NCBI RefSeq assembly: GCF_043641665.1
Contig: NC_092201.1
Location: 3,496,501 to 3,560,500 of the forward strand
Direction: 5' to 3'
DNA from: Enoplosus armatus
Lineage: Eukaryota > Chordata > Actinopteri > Centrarchiformes > Enoplosidae
DNA length: 64,000 bases
Shown: positions 36,561 to 64,000 of the stretch, piece after piece
Layout of the letters: each line of letters opens with the position of its first letter
Numbering within the stretch: the first letter of the stretch is position 1
Notes under the pieces: generated by a model
Databases searched by the model: none
The model's input: the letters and a program-made list of their open reading frames with translations, nothing else
Told to the model about the DNA's origin: nothing
Position numbers and translations under genes: made by a program

Positions 36561-38150
36561 TTTTACTAGATACTAATTAAGATAATACATCTTTTTGGAC
36601 GATAGGCGTTTCTGACAGACACTTTGACTTCTCACAGCAGGAAAAGCACAGGTCTAAATAATAAATGATTGATATCTGAATTCCATTTAGCTGCTTGAGT
36701 TTCAAGGTCCTGGTATTGTGCATGCTGGCTCAGTGTCAACACTGTCAGGGCTCACTGGGACACTTGAATAGAACAGAGCCATTGTTAATGTTATTCACCA
36801 AAAACCTGTGCTTTCCCTATAACAAGTCAAATGTCTGCTGTAAAAAAAAAGGCCTATACAGTGTAGCACAGGGGCCCAAGATATAGAATATCAGGCTGTG
36901 ACTATACAGTCAGTTCAATAAATAAAGATAATTTCAGTGTTAGACAGAACTGGGACGCTGGTATTTTTACAGCAAAATGCTCAGTGGATGGCTAAAAAAA
37001 AAAAAAGACCCAAGGCACCGACTCTGACCCATTAAGCACAGCTAACATTAGGAGAATTAGAGATAAAAAGCCTGGAAATACTCATTAAGGAACTCACACT
37101 CTAGTCTAGGAGTCAAGTCTGATGCAAGAGGAGAGGCGGGGAAGGGAGAAAGAAAATCAAAAGACATTGATGCTAAAGAGAGGAGATGGAGAATCAAAGA
37201 GGAGGGGGGGGGGGGGGGTATGACAGTTGGCAGGAGGGAAAATGGAGGTGGAAAGAGGGCCAGACATGGAGTGTGTCTCGACATCAAGACGCCCCTCTAT
37301 AGCCTCTTTCTGGTGGCCGGCTGGCATCACTAGCAGCTGCCACTTCAGCCTACTGCTGCATCAGCAATTATAAAGGCTGAGAGAGATTATCTGCTCCATT
37401 TGCAGAGGATGAATCGCTATCAGCTAATGTGAGATGCAGACATAACAGAAGAGCAACAAACCATTCATTGAATACAAATGTTAAATTTGGTTCGGGGAGC
37501 ACATAACATGCCACTCAGGGCTTATTGTCATCCGTCAAGACACTCCCTGCTAATCATTCTTAATTAATTTCGAGGATTTTGGATGAGATGCTGCAGCCAT
37601 TGTGCAAGCAAAGTCTCCTCTGGTTTCTAAATAAAGATGGGAGAGGATTGTTGTTCACTGAAATGCTGACTCAAGAGGATGCCAAAAGCCTTTTCCATCC
37701 TCTCTCACTGATCTTGCAGTGATACAGGCGGGGTGACAGGGCTGACTCACAGACATAAATCATGAAGAACAACGCCCCCTCTTGGCTGTTAAACCCCATT
37801 ACAGACATGGTGTGTGCTGGAGCTTACATTGAGCTGACTTTCCTCTTTTTCTCCTTCTTCCTCCAAATAATCCCCCCGAGGGAAAAGTGATGAAACCGTG
37901 AGCCTCCTCATTTAACAGCTCCGGATCCCTGAAACTAGACAGACAATTAAGGTCTCAACTACCGAAACACAAATGGAATATCATATTAATATCATGTCAA
38001 CACTACAAACAGTTAAATTACAGTTAAGCGAAAAAATAGACATTTGGCTGTTGGATATATCCAACAGGACACGTAAACATATTCAAATTCTGATATTTTA
38101 TGCACAGAAACACACAAAAAGTAATCAAAGTAAAAAGAGACGAAGCTTAG
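36560..38150. other. Non-coding stretch with no supported gene
   Basis: Plain sequence with a short G run (about 37206-37218) and purine-rich flanks; no gene or large repeat recognised. Confidence 0.5.
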
Positions 38151-38310
38151 CCAGAGCGTACAGCCATGCTAGCGGGTCTGTGAGACCGCTAATTTTTATT
38201 TATTTCATTTTTTAAGCACAGAAGCACACATTTCACACACAAAAAAATATTTAAATTAAGTTAAAAAGACTTAAAAACATAGCCAGCCGCATGTGAACGA
38301 CACTTACAGG

Positions 38311-38697
38311 CCTACAGCCACGCTAACGGCTCTGTGAGGCGATACTTAAGCTAGGTGCTTCGAGCTAGCTAAACGCTAACATTAGCATGCTAGCACCATG
38401 TTCGCCTTTTAAGTTTGGCGAGCTAGCATGCTAACATTTGCTACTTAGCGCTAAACACAAAGTACAACTGAGGCTGACGGAAATGTGATTAGTTTGGCTA
38501 TTAATAAATTGGTTATTAATCGGTCATAAACCAAAGGAAAGATATAACATTTGACCTGATGATGGCGCTAGATGAAAAGCCCGAGGATCACCAAAGTTAT
38601 TACAGTTCACCCTGAGGGGAACATGAATGTTTGTTAAAAAAAATTTTAAAAAATCGATCCATCCAGTAGTTGTTGAAATATTTCCGACTCGGCCAAA
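38311..38697 (+). repeat. Family A repeat, copy lacking the 3' end
   Basis: Begins CCTACAGCCACGCTAACGGC, has the palindromic AACATTAGCATGCTAGCACC / GAGCTAGCATGCTAACATTT region, TCGGTCATAAACCAAAG, GATGATGGCGCTAGATGAAA and CCATCCAGTAGTTGTTGAAA. A second 5' fragment (GTACAGCCATGCTAGCGGGT) lies just upstream at about 38158-38188. Confidence 0.75.
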
Positions 38698-38734
38698 CAA
38701 CTGCTACACAGATTACAGATGCCCCTCCACGTTT

Positions 38735-39060
38735 TAAGAAATTTAAATGCACTCAATTGCCAGTTTATTAGTTACAGCTAGATCAATACAAGAGTCCTGC
38801 AATAAATCTTCATGGAGGTTATAAGTTTGTGTTTGTTCAAACTGTTTTAGAACGATGTTGATTCTACTTTTGGTCATTTTAATGTGGAGGATGTAGTTTT
38901 TCTATTACTCACTCTACCCTCATTGATATAAATTATGATTTGACAAAATATTAGAAACACCTCTCAGTATGATGCCGCGTAATTTAACTATATCCTCCAA
39001 CAAGGTCCAAACAAAAACTATACAACCTTCATGGATGGATGATTTATTACAGGACTGACT
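38735..39060 (+). repeat. Family E repeat
   Basis: TTGCCAGTTTATTAGTTACA, AACTGTTTTAGAACGATGTT, TTTGGTCATTTTAATGTGGA and TTAGAAACACCTCTCAGTAT. Confidence 0.65.
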
Positions 39061-40200
39061 GCATTAGCTTCTGCTCAGTTTACCTAATTTAACTTTAACA
39101 TATATTATCAGGTGAAAAATGCTAAAATATCCATCTATAAAATCTAAAAAAGTGGAAATAATAACCAAGCAAACAAACCTGTTATTCTGGCAGGAGTTTC
39201 ACAGGGACTCTGGCACAGAGTCATCGTGAGTGTGTATTGTATGTCCAGTCACTTTCACACAGTCTGACCAGTCAGCTCTGGAGAATCTCTACACACCTCA
39301 GCGTGAAATGCTGCATGTTGCAACTTTCCCTCGGCTCAGCATAATCCTACTGTGATTATCATGCAACAGACACACAGTGCTGTAAACTCACTGCGACACA
39401 AAACACTGGGCTCAGTGCAGGCAAGCATGGTACTGATGCAGCCTCTTTCATTACATATACTTGTGTTATACACGCTACACTGGTTGTTTATGGGACATTT
39501 TTATCAATTCCCATACAAATATGCATGTAGCCAACTAGGTGCTCAAGTAACAGAAGACCAAATGTTAAAAACTTGGTAAGTTTCTGCACACAGACTTCGG
39601 CAGGGTGTTTTATGAAGGTAAAAAATCCTGAATAATAGTAACAATTTTTGTTAAGATTTTTTAACATAAACAATTATGAATGCTTGCTAAAAAATGGAAG
39701 TACTTGATTTCAAAACACCAGCTCAAACCATAAATACACATAACCCATTAAGGCTGGAAAAATCTTTCCTGATGGTATATATCATATATCTTGGTCCAGC
39801 GCTTCATTGGAGCTTTATGAAGTTCACAATGAAAGGAAGTGTTTTTTATGGCTGCAATATTCCATCAAATGGAAATATTCTAGATGTCTTGTGCATCATT
39901 TTGCACACATTTCCCCCCAAATTCAACCAGATATATTTGGTATCTTTGGAAACTTCACTCCACTACAATTTAAAATGACGTGGGTATAAACAAAGTTTGC
40001 CTGCACAGCATGAAAACGTAATGACTGACCCACCAGTAGATTCAATGGGGCTGCGGAGGTTGTACTGCTGTTTTGCAGCACACACTCAAACATCAGATAC
40101 TGGAGCTTAAACCACCACAAATCAATTCTCAACACTGCTATTGTCAAAAAAGGTTCCATGTAAGGATTGCCACTCCCATCATAAATGTCTGTATAGAGAT

Positions 40201-40206
40201 TTTATT
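40201..40206 (-). terminator. ndufa12: Poly(A) signal AATAAA of ndufa12
   Basis: AATAAA reads on the minus strand 58 bases past the stop codon, predicting a short 3' UTR of roughly 75-90 bases. It is the first such hexamer after the stop. Confidence 0.7.
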
Positions 40207-40263
40207 CAGGACACGCTGGATACAGTGGCAGGATACCATAATTTACAAATATGCAGTCAGAGT

Positions 40264-41897
40264 TCACTGAGCTCCGGCTTTAGGTGGAACCCACTCGTGG
40301 ATCTTCTTGCGGGTGGTGGAGTAGGGCACATACTGCTGGGAGGAGCCACTCACGTTGAACTGGTGGATCTCAGCCAGGAACTTCTTGGGCTCTGGTGGAT
40401 GTGTGGTGGGGGGGTCGTCTGTCATACAGTGCAGCCAGCGATGCCTGAAGAGTGAACATGTAGAAGGTAGCTGGATTAAATAACAGTGGCTTTCAAGATA
40501 ATTCATTCTTTTTATTCATTTTTTTGTCTTTGATGACACTGAAGTTATGGTGTTAGGTGTCTTAGACCACTAGGCAACCATAATGTCCTATTTAAAACTA
40601 TTTCTGTGAGATGTGAAAATCTCTAAATCATTTTTAATCTACTTGCCAAGACAGTAAAGTAGAGTTTAACAGTCTGAGTCCACTACAAATAATGTTTATT
40701 TTTTAGAATTTTTCAAAAACTAAAACTCAGTTGATGTTTTCTTTTGGGAATACATTATCATATATTATATATCTAAAGGAGAACTGGTATCATGTGGATT
40801 TGGACATGCCAAATGTTTATCATAAAACATGGAGTTTTAGCCCAAGAGGCCAAATGCTTGTATTCATTCTCCAACAAATTGCAGGTTGTACCATTCAGCT
40901 GGAACCATACTGCCGTCGACCTCCCACATTGTGTTCTTTCCATTCATCTCTGTGGTGTAGATCACCCAGCGGTGACGTCCTGAACACATTTATGACACAG
41001 ACAAAGAGTTTATTTACAAAATCACACGTGTCACTCTGAAGCAGGTACAGAATCTTTGTCTGTAACAGACATTGTATAAAAGAGCGACAAAACTGCACCC
41101 AAATCTGAACATCCTTTGCAAAATTCTCCTGAAAACAATAGTATTTTTCATGCAAATGTCCTGCTTGTAACTTGAAATCATGCACATTTGGGGAAACTCA
41201 ACTCACCAAAGAAGTAGTTCTTCTTGTCCTCAAAGTATTTGTTTCCATATTTATCCACACCAACCAGGAGTCCTGTCTTCACATCATTCACCCTGTCAAC
41301 GAAATGTTGATAGTCAGGGTGACTGCCTGAAGACATATAGTCCACTCTTGTATTGAGGGTCAGCAGTCGGTAAATAAAAAACCTGTGCATGCACTCTGTG
41401 AACTAGGTCTGTGCTCAAAAACGTCATCTTTTCTGACATTTGCCTTGGCAAAAACAAGCAGTGTGAGTGTGAATTTGTCAGTGGTTCCTTAAGTTTGTAA
41501 GGTTTCCTCATCTTCAGTGCTACTTTAAATTCTGAGATTTTTTAATGGAGTTTGGCGTAGCGTTCCATTCATACACCAGCAAAATGAATGAATCGGTATA
41601 AAACATTTCACACTGCTGTCATAGAGCTGTTTTACAGGTTTGACATCATTTAACGTTTGCTGGATATTCAGATTCTGTTGGTGGCTGGCTTAAAGTTAGC
41701 TAGCTGTCAACATGCTAACTTGGCTCTGATTAGAAAACCAGGGTCACACATCATTGTGAAGCTCTCAGTGGTTCATTATTATTATTAAAACTATTTGATT
41801 AAACTTACCTGAATAACTGAAGTAAAAAACCTCTGACTCCACCATGACCTCCTATTTGCCCCAAAGCCCTTCGGACGAGATGTGCATACTCCGCCAT
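40264..41897 (-). CDS. ndufa12: NADH dehydrogenase (ubiquinone) 1 alpha subcomplex subunit 12, complete
   Basis: Four exons on the minus strand: 41897-41809, 41292-41207, 40979-40892 and 40444-40264 (stop TGA). All introns are GT-AG with consistent phases (2, 1, 2), giving 147 residues against about 145 in mammals. Recognisable parts are [20 protein letters not shown] at the start, [60 protein letters not shown] and [19 protein letters not shown] at the end, which is NDUFA12 (B17.2) throughout. The product is an accessory subunit of the matrix arm of mitochondrial complex I, needed for a stable, active NADH-binding module. The start ATG is the first in AAGATGGCGGAG, which also forms a YY1-type element. 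No frameshift or missing block is seen. Introns are short (515, 227 and 447 bp). Confidence 0.97.
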
Positions 41898-41935
41898 CTT
41901 GAGACGGAAGAATTACCGAGACGGACTGTTCTGCA
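41889..41935 (-). promoter_or_regulatory. ndufa12: ndufa12 proximal promoter with YY1-type element over the start codon
   Basis: On the minus strand the start codon lies in CAAGATGGCGGAG, matching the YY1 consensus (AANATGGCGG). CTTCCG, an ETS-type core, lies about 10 bases upstream of the ATG. No TATA box is seen. This is the usual layout of nuclear genes for mitochondrial proteins with a very short 5' UTR. Confidence 0.5.
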
Positions 41936-42880
41936 TTAAAAACTGGTCCGAGTACACACACACACCAGCCTGTTAGTTCCACACATAGATACAAATGTGT
42001 ATTGTAACAGTAGCACTTATATAATATAAATAATATTACTTGTACCATTAAAACGAAGCATAAGCAACAATTTAAAAAGTATAGCTCAATATACCATTTG
42101 TCTTTTCCATATCTTTCAATATTTTACTACATTTATTATATTATATATCCCAGCCAATTTTGTACAGAAAACAAGCTTATGTGTGTCATTCCAAGTATAA
42201 AAATATAGCTGAAATTAAATACAATACATTCTTAACATAGACAAAATGCATAGATTTAAGATGCATAAAAGGTGAAATATTACAATAAATTCCAGCATAA
42301 TACTTGCCTGGATATTAAAAGTTGTCAAATTACGGAGCAGCAACCTAAAAAACTGTGTTTTCTTTCTATAACGTTTATAATCCTTCACAGCATAACAATG
42401 ACATGGTGTTGAAAGTGGAAAATGAAAAAGTAAATGTGCAACACTGGATTATTCAGCGGGTTGCTCGAGGCCACTTCAGCAGCAGAGCCGATGTTTCCTG
42501 ACACAGACTTGAACTCATGCTTTTTAATTAAAGGACAGTCTCTCAACGGGCTACGTCCCTCTACTGCCCAAGAGGGTGGATCTAACACGGTCCAGTGTCA
42601 CAGCTCAGGGAGATGGAGGGGAAATGGAGCACAAAGCCACAGTAAAACTCAGAGCTTTGGCATCATGACTCACTCATTAAATATGCTTTATCTCTCAAAC
42701 CAGTGCTTTGATCGCCTGCACAGAGACCCAGACCATAGTTGCATGACAGACAGTTGAACTACTGCCACAAACATCTGTCTGCACTCTGCAATTAAGTAGT
42801 AACAGTGGTTCATGCATAGTCGCTGCTTTTCATCCTTTGAAGTAAAATTAATACAGGAGGACAAGATGTATATTTATATA
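41930..42880. other. Short intergenic stretch between ndufa12 and the fgd6 3' end
   Basis: AT-rich apart from 42450-42700. A plus-strand frame at 42434-42757 shows no known domain. No zinc-finger or ligand-binding exon of a nuclear receptor (NR2C1) could be seen on either strand. Confidence 0.55.
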
Positions 42881-42883
42881 TAT

Positions 42884-44584
42884 TTTATTAAAAACTGTTG
42901 CCTGACAGTTTAGAATCATTGTTTATAGGAGACTCTAACTCTGATAGAGTGGATGTTTACAAATGGTCACTGTTAATGTACAATCATGAAGAAATGCATG
43001 CTTGGTAGCTCCTGACTAGCATTTTCATACCAGGCTTCTGCAGATTAATACCTCACTAGCCCAAATCTGAACGAGGCATACATGAAATTGTATGATGACA
43101 GCAGCCAAAGAGCTATAATGACAATATTAACCGTTTTATTCCTTCACTAAAAAAGTAGGATTTGGGTTGTTCCATCTGTGAAATCAACTCATTTGCCCTA
43201 ATGGGGTAGTGCAACATATGGCAACCTAACAAAGAAGAAACAGACCTGAAAAACTGCTGTTTTTAAAAACTACAAACCCAGAGTACCCTGGCTAGAAAGT
43301 GAGTAGTCATGCAAACTGGATGCTTAAATTTGTCCTTATTTAGTAAAACGATTCAAACAGAGCACCTATCTTATTGCAATTTATCTCAAAACAGGAGATA
43401 TAAGGCACAATGTCTACAAAAACAAGCATCAAAATTCAAAATGTTTTTTTTTTTCTTTTGAGCATTTCCTTAGAAATATAGTTCATGCATACTTCGCACA
43501 GTATCTGCTCATAAAAAACGCCCCTTTTCTGTAAGCAGTTCTCTTTTAAATTTAAACAAACCCTGACTCCCAAAATAAGTGGCAGCCTGTGCTTTTCAAA
43601 CAATAAATCTTCCTATTTTATAAATATTAGCTCTTGGCTTTGATATAAAAAAGGTCAATGTTGCTCTCTCATGTCCATATACACACTTTTACCCATTAAC
43701 CATTTCTAATGTGGCTAAACAGGCAAAAAAAATACATTTTAAAAACTGTATGAAAAATATCTACATTATTCATGACATTTCCAGTTTTCTCCAGGATGTT
43801 CTTTTAACCCATGATTTAAATGTTTTGTATGTTGAATTTAAAAAGAGTTAAATCTCTTAACCAGAGAGATCAACCTCAAGAGCAGAACATCAACTTCCTT
43901 TTGCTTTGTAGAAGCCGGATTTTCACAGTAAAATCCCACCTTGTTACATCATTAAACTCTTGAACAGACATCAGCGATACTTTGCATCCATGATTAAAAT
44001 AAAACTTATCATTTTGAACATTCTATAATGTGCGTTTTTAAAAATTCCATTTTTAGATTTTGCCTTGACAAAATGACACTGTTGGTTTTAAATTACTGTT
44101 TGTCGCCAATATCAACACGCTCGCATGAAGACGGACAGATCTGTATATTTTGTTTCACACGAAAGTAATTCCTTCATCCGTTTGCAGTTAAAAATAATTC
44201 CCAGACTTCTTAAGATTTCTGAGGGCTTTAAATATTCCTGACAACTGTTCTGTCTCACTTCCACACACATGCTTCTGGACTTGACCTTTGACCCACAGCT
44301 GCGACAAGCTATTAACTTTGACCTCAGCCAGCAGGGCTGAGCATCAGTAGGTGTTAATGGTAGAAAATAAGCTTAAAGGAACAGAATCCAGTTCTTTAAG
44401 AAAAGCAGTCTGGTTTTCCACATACAGTATGTGGCGCTCTGCAGTGGGTTTCTGTTTAGAGTAAACAGTCCATCCGGAGTCCTTCCTGAGCTGGTGACCC
44501 TTGACCTGAGATCAATCAGGGGTCGTAAGTTGTCTATCAACTGGCTCCGGGGCTGTGATATGACTTCACTTCTGTAAAACCAAA
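42884..44584 (-). other. fgd6: fgd6 3' UTR (extent inferred)
   Basis: An AT-rich stretch without convincing reading frames follows the fgd6 stop. Minus-strand AATAAA hexamers occur at 43140-43135 and 42889-42884, so the transcript probably ends about 1.45 or 1.7 kb after the stop. No repeat family is obvious within it. The end point needs transcript data. Confidence 0.5.
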
Positions 44585-61198
<16,614 letters not shown>

Positions 61199-61960
61199 GA
61201 CTCCCGACTTGCTCCTTTCTCCATGGGTAAATACACTTTCAATGGAATTACGAGAAAATCTGCGTTTTTCCCTCCTTCGACACCATTGTCAGTTTGAAAA
61301 CCACTTCAGGGAGAAAACATGCAGATCCATCGCTGTTGTTTCTTATCTCGCCAGCGGATGTACGGATAAAGTCTTTACGCCTGTTACTTTTTCCATTTTT
61401 CCCGAAGTTTTCAGCCACGGTGCTTTTCCCAATAGTGTCAAGCAGGATACAACAAAACAATACAGTTCCGCTTATGACTTTCAGAATAAATCTACTGTTG
61501 GAGAAGATCTGGTTAATTTGTTGGAATATGACGTAAAGCACAGAAGTGAGCATGTAAATCTATTAAAACGAATATTTTTAGTAAATTAAAATGCAATCGC
61601 TGCTGTTTTGCTGCATTTTCTATTCACAGCACATTCTTAAAAATATGTCGTTTTTAATTTAAACGGTATTTCCGGTGATATACTGGCTGTTTCCAGCTAA
61701 CTTTACCCTCGACTTCCCTGCCTAGCTTTCCAAACGGATGGCCCACTGCCGTTCACAGCCACTTGAGGCGCTCTAATTGGCACGAGAACTCTTTCCTTGC
61801 TCGCGAGGAAGCGGCGGTTGAAGACGAGCATCATGGGAATTGTAGTTTTATGCGAAGTTTTAGCAGCCGGCTAACTACCAACTTCTAAACGGCTGTTCCT
61901 GACGACTGTCGCCTACAACTTCAGAATGCAAAACGGGCTGCGTATAGATGGCGGAGAGCA
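61199..61960. promoter_or_regulatory. Bidirectional promoter between fgd6 and vezt
   Basis: The two start codons are 762 bases apart on opposite strands. The vezt-proximal third is CpG-rich and carries an inverted CCAAT box (CTAATTGG, about 61773-61780), CTCGCGAG (61800-61807, the core of the TCTCGCGAGA element), a near-perfect ZNF143/THAP11 element (reverse complement ACTACAATTCCCATGATGC, 61828-61846) and a YY1-type AGATGGCGGAG (61947-61957). There is no TATA box. The set is typical of housekeeping divergent promoters. Confidence 0.8.
61828..61846 (-). promoter_or_regulatory. ZNF143/THAP11 (SBS) element
   Basis: The minus-strand sequence ACTACAATTCCCATGATGC matches the long SBS consensus ACTACAATTCCCAGCATGC at all but two positions. 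It lies 115 bases upstream of the vezt ATG and about 630 bases upstream of the fgd6 ATG. Confidence 0.85.
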
Positions 61961-63005
61961 ATGACTGAGGAGTTTGATGAAGATGTGGTATTTGAGGTTT
62001 GTATTCCCGCCGCTGTTTCTTATCGAAACTTGTAACTGATGCTTTGTCATGCCTCGCGAGCTCTGAGGTAAACATAGACGTGTTCCTGATTCATTAACGG
62101 CAGCTAGCTTACACAGATAGCTTCGCCAGCTAGTAGGTAGCTAGCTTCACATAAGCAGCCGTCTGCTCTGTTGCCATGCATTGACAATCCAAAACAAATC
62201 CACATATTTGGCTGGCTGCTAACTGTGTTTCTGCCAAGGAGCTTTGGTGGTCATGAGAGAGACTGAGCTGGGCTAGTGTGCGCATTGTTGTCGGTGTTTC
62301 ATCATTACTAGAGTGGTAGTTAGAGGTGGGGTGGGGATGACCAGATCCAATGCGTCGGTTCTGAAAAAAAACCCTTCACAGACACACACGTAGCTACATC
62401 TGGATGGTGACAACATGAGCTGCGACTTCGTGTGACAATGCATGTGAGTAGCACTGAAGTATTTGACTGCTATCTAGGCTTGCAGTGTGTAATGATGGGT
62501 GATAGCTAAATACGTTAAACTGATATGCTCCTGTGCACCAGAGGTACCATAACACAGAGCAGAGCAGCAGCAGCTGGGGGAGAACTGGGTCAGGCATCTT
62601 TTGGACAAATTCTAGCACGGGGTGTTTTTCATCGTCTCTGCTTATTTCATGGCTGATTTGGTTTGTGAGCTGTCTTTGTTCAGGGTAATAAACAGCATCG
62701 TCTGTGAGGAGATATGATTATTACATGATGAATTGCTTACATTTAGTCCAGTATCCATGCAGGAGAGAAGGGAAATCTTGGATGTCCTATTTTTTGTCTC
62801 TCGCTCTCCATTCCCCTCTTCTCCTAATCCATCATTCCTCAATCTGTCTGACACTCCCTCTTTCTCTTTGCAGAACTCCCCTCTTTTCCAGTACCTGCAT
62901 GATCTAGGGCACACAGACTTTGAGGCATGTCCGACGGCATCACAGGAGGAGGAATATGGCGAACAAGACCTTGCCTCTCCCGACGAAGATACACAGAGAA
63001 CTTCA
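61961..63005 (+). CDS. vezt: Vezatin, adherens junctions transmembrane protein (5' part only)
   Basis: Exon 1 is 61961-61996 (MTEEFDEDVVFE, donor GAG|GTTTGT). Exon 2 is 62874-63005 (acceptor TTTGCAG, donor TCA|GTGAGT), reading NSPLFQYLHDLGHTDFEACP and on to DEDTQRTS. The join keeps frame and matches the start of human vezatin ([20 protein letters not shown] as I recall it). Vezatin is a two-pass membrane protein that binds the cadherin-catenin complex and myosin VIIA, and it has been linked to dynein-driven endosome movement. The membrane segments and all later exons lie beyond the window. The ATG has G at -3. Head to head with fgd6, as in human. Confidence 0.95.
61997..62873 (+). other. vezt: vezt intron 1
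   Basis: Begins GTTTGT, an acceptable but weak donor, and ends in a clean polypyrimidine tract plus TTTGCAG. No other feature seen. Confidence 0.85.
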
Positions 63006-63539
63006 GTGAGTTCCTCCCATCCTCAACACAAATATCACACATGGCTGGCCTCTCGTCTACAACTGTCCTCTCCTAAAGAAATGATTTCCTTTCTTTAACT
63101 TATCAACTAGTTGATTTGATTGAAACATCAATCTCATCTTAACAATCTTATCTCAACTTTAATTTTATTGTCCCTTGGGGAAAAAAACAAAAACATAAAT
63201 CATGATAAAATACATAAAAGATATTTACTAAGGCATGTAAAACACACAACACAAGCTTCCATAAAACAATGTACATCAATGACATAAAAACATGTAAACA
63301 TAAAACCTGGTGTACATCCAGGCATCATCATCCGCCCGTTGTCTAGAGACATGGGTATCATTTTGACTAATGACAAATAGCTGTAATTATTTATTGGTTT
63401 CTCTAACAGGGCCAGTGCACATGCTTAAAGATGACTGTAAATGTGCCAAAAGGTTATTTTTCATCCACACTCCCTGGACAGATATTATACAGTCACCCTA
63501 AAATCGATCATAAAATAACTATTAAAAAAATAATCATAT

Positions 63540-63975
63540 TAGGATTCCAACTAATAATTGTTTTCATTAGCAGTTACATCAATCATGTAATTTGGTGGAA
63601 CCTGTGAATTGTGGGAATTTTTGCTCAATTAGTAAATTTTTGAAATTGTTGCAGATTCATTTTCTGTTGATTTATTTATCTGGAGCTGCAATGATTATTC
63701 GATTAATACATTTAAAAAAATACTTGTTTAAGCCATTTTTAAAAGCAAGCAGGTTGCAGGTTCTGTAATGTGAGGATTTGTTATTGTTATATCAGTGAAC
63801 TGAATATCTTTCAGGTTGTTTGGGCAGTTGGTCGGACAAAACATGGTGTTTGATGACGTCAACAAGGACTGTGGGAAATGTGAAGGGCATTTTTATAGAC
63901 TAAACGATTAATAGAGAAAATCAGGTCAAAATCAGTCAACTAACTGACTAAGAAGGGGCAGGCCTAACTAACCCC
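63540..63975 (+). repeat. Family C repeats in vezt intron 2
   Basis: AGGATTCCAACTAATAATTG begins a broken copy; a second one starts GGAGCTGCAATGATTATTCG (about 63682) and runs through GAACTGAATATCTTTCAGGT and GGCATTTTTATAGACTAAAC to AGTCAACTAACTGACTAAG. Confidence 0.7.
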
Positions 63976-64000
63976 CATCACTGTTCAGTCATAACAGTCT

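Noticed and set aside
42434..42757. Plus-strand frame between ndufa12 and fgd6, considered as an NR2C1 remnant
   Set aside because: It has no nuclear-receptor zinc finger or ligand-domain motif and no flanking splice sites.

Overview
The window is vertebrate nuclear DNA, most likely from a ray-finned fish of the percomorph type. The evidence is GT-AG split genes with vertebrate protein sequences, very dense CA/TG microsatellites, and several interspersed repeat families that I recognise as common in spiny-rayed fish. I see no bacterial, viral or organellar genes, no CRISPR array and no tRNA or rRNA gene. The species cannot be named from the sequence alone.

Four protein-coding genes are supported by exon-by-exon translation with matching splice phases. 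(1) tmcc3, minus strand: coding exons from 4601 down to 674; the start of the protein is uncertain, with a weak candidate first exon in a CpG-rich patch near 22.3-22.6 kb. (2) ndufa12, minus strand, 41897-40264: four complete exons, 147 residues. (3) fgd6, minus strand, 61198-44585: 21 coding exons totalling 3792 bases (1263 residues plus stop), complete, with DH, PH, FYVE and PH domains. (4) vezt, plus strand, from 61961: only the first two coding exons are present and the gene runs off the right edge. fgd6 and vezt are head to head and share a 762-bp intergenic promoter. The order tmcc3 - ndufa12 - fgd6 - vezt and all four orientations match human 12q22 as I remember it, except that NR2C1, which lies between NDUFA12 and FGD6 in human, is not seen here.

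Layout: 1-4.6 kb, 3' part of tmcc3; 4.6-22.3 kb, probable first intron or upstream region of tmcc3, filled with repeat copies; 22.0-22.7 kb, CpG-rich candidate promoter; 22.7-40.2 kb, intergenic or 5' region of tmcc3 with more repeats, a 43-bp minisatellite and a CRE+TATA arrangement; 40.2-41.9 kb, ndufa12; 42-44.6 kb, short intergenic DNA and the fgd6 3' UTR; 44.6-61.2 kb, fgd6; 61.2-62 kb, bidirectional promoter; 62-64 kb, vezt. The genes are not an operon. Their products act separately: ER membrane organisation (TMCC3), mitochondrial complex I (NDUFA12), Cdc42 activation on phosphoinositide membranes (FGD6) and the cadherin-catenin junction or endosomal motors (vezatin).

I found no new gene system. 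The most interesting points are structural: fgd6 exon 6 lies in the loop of a perfect (GT)n/(AC)n inverted repeat, a GC-AG intron in fgd6, a TG microsatellite standing in for the polypyrimidine tract of the last tmcc3 intron, short upstream ORFs that overlap both start codons of the divergent fgd6/vezt pair, and the missing NR2C1. Repeat family boundaries and identities are by eye and should be treated as approximate.
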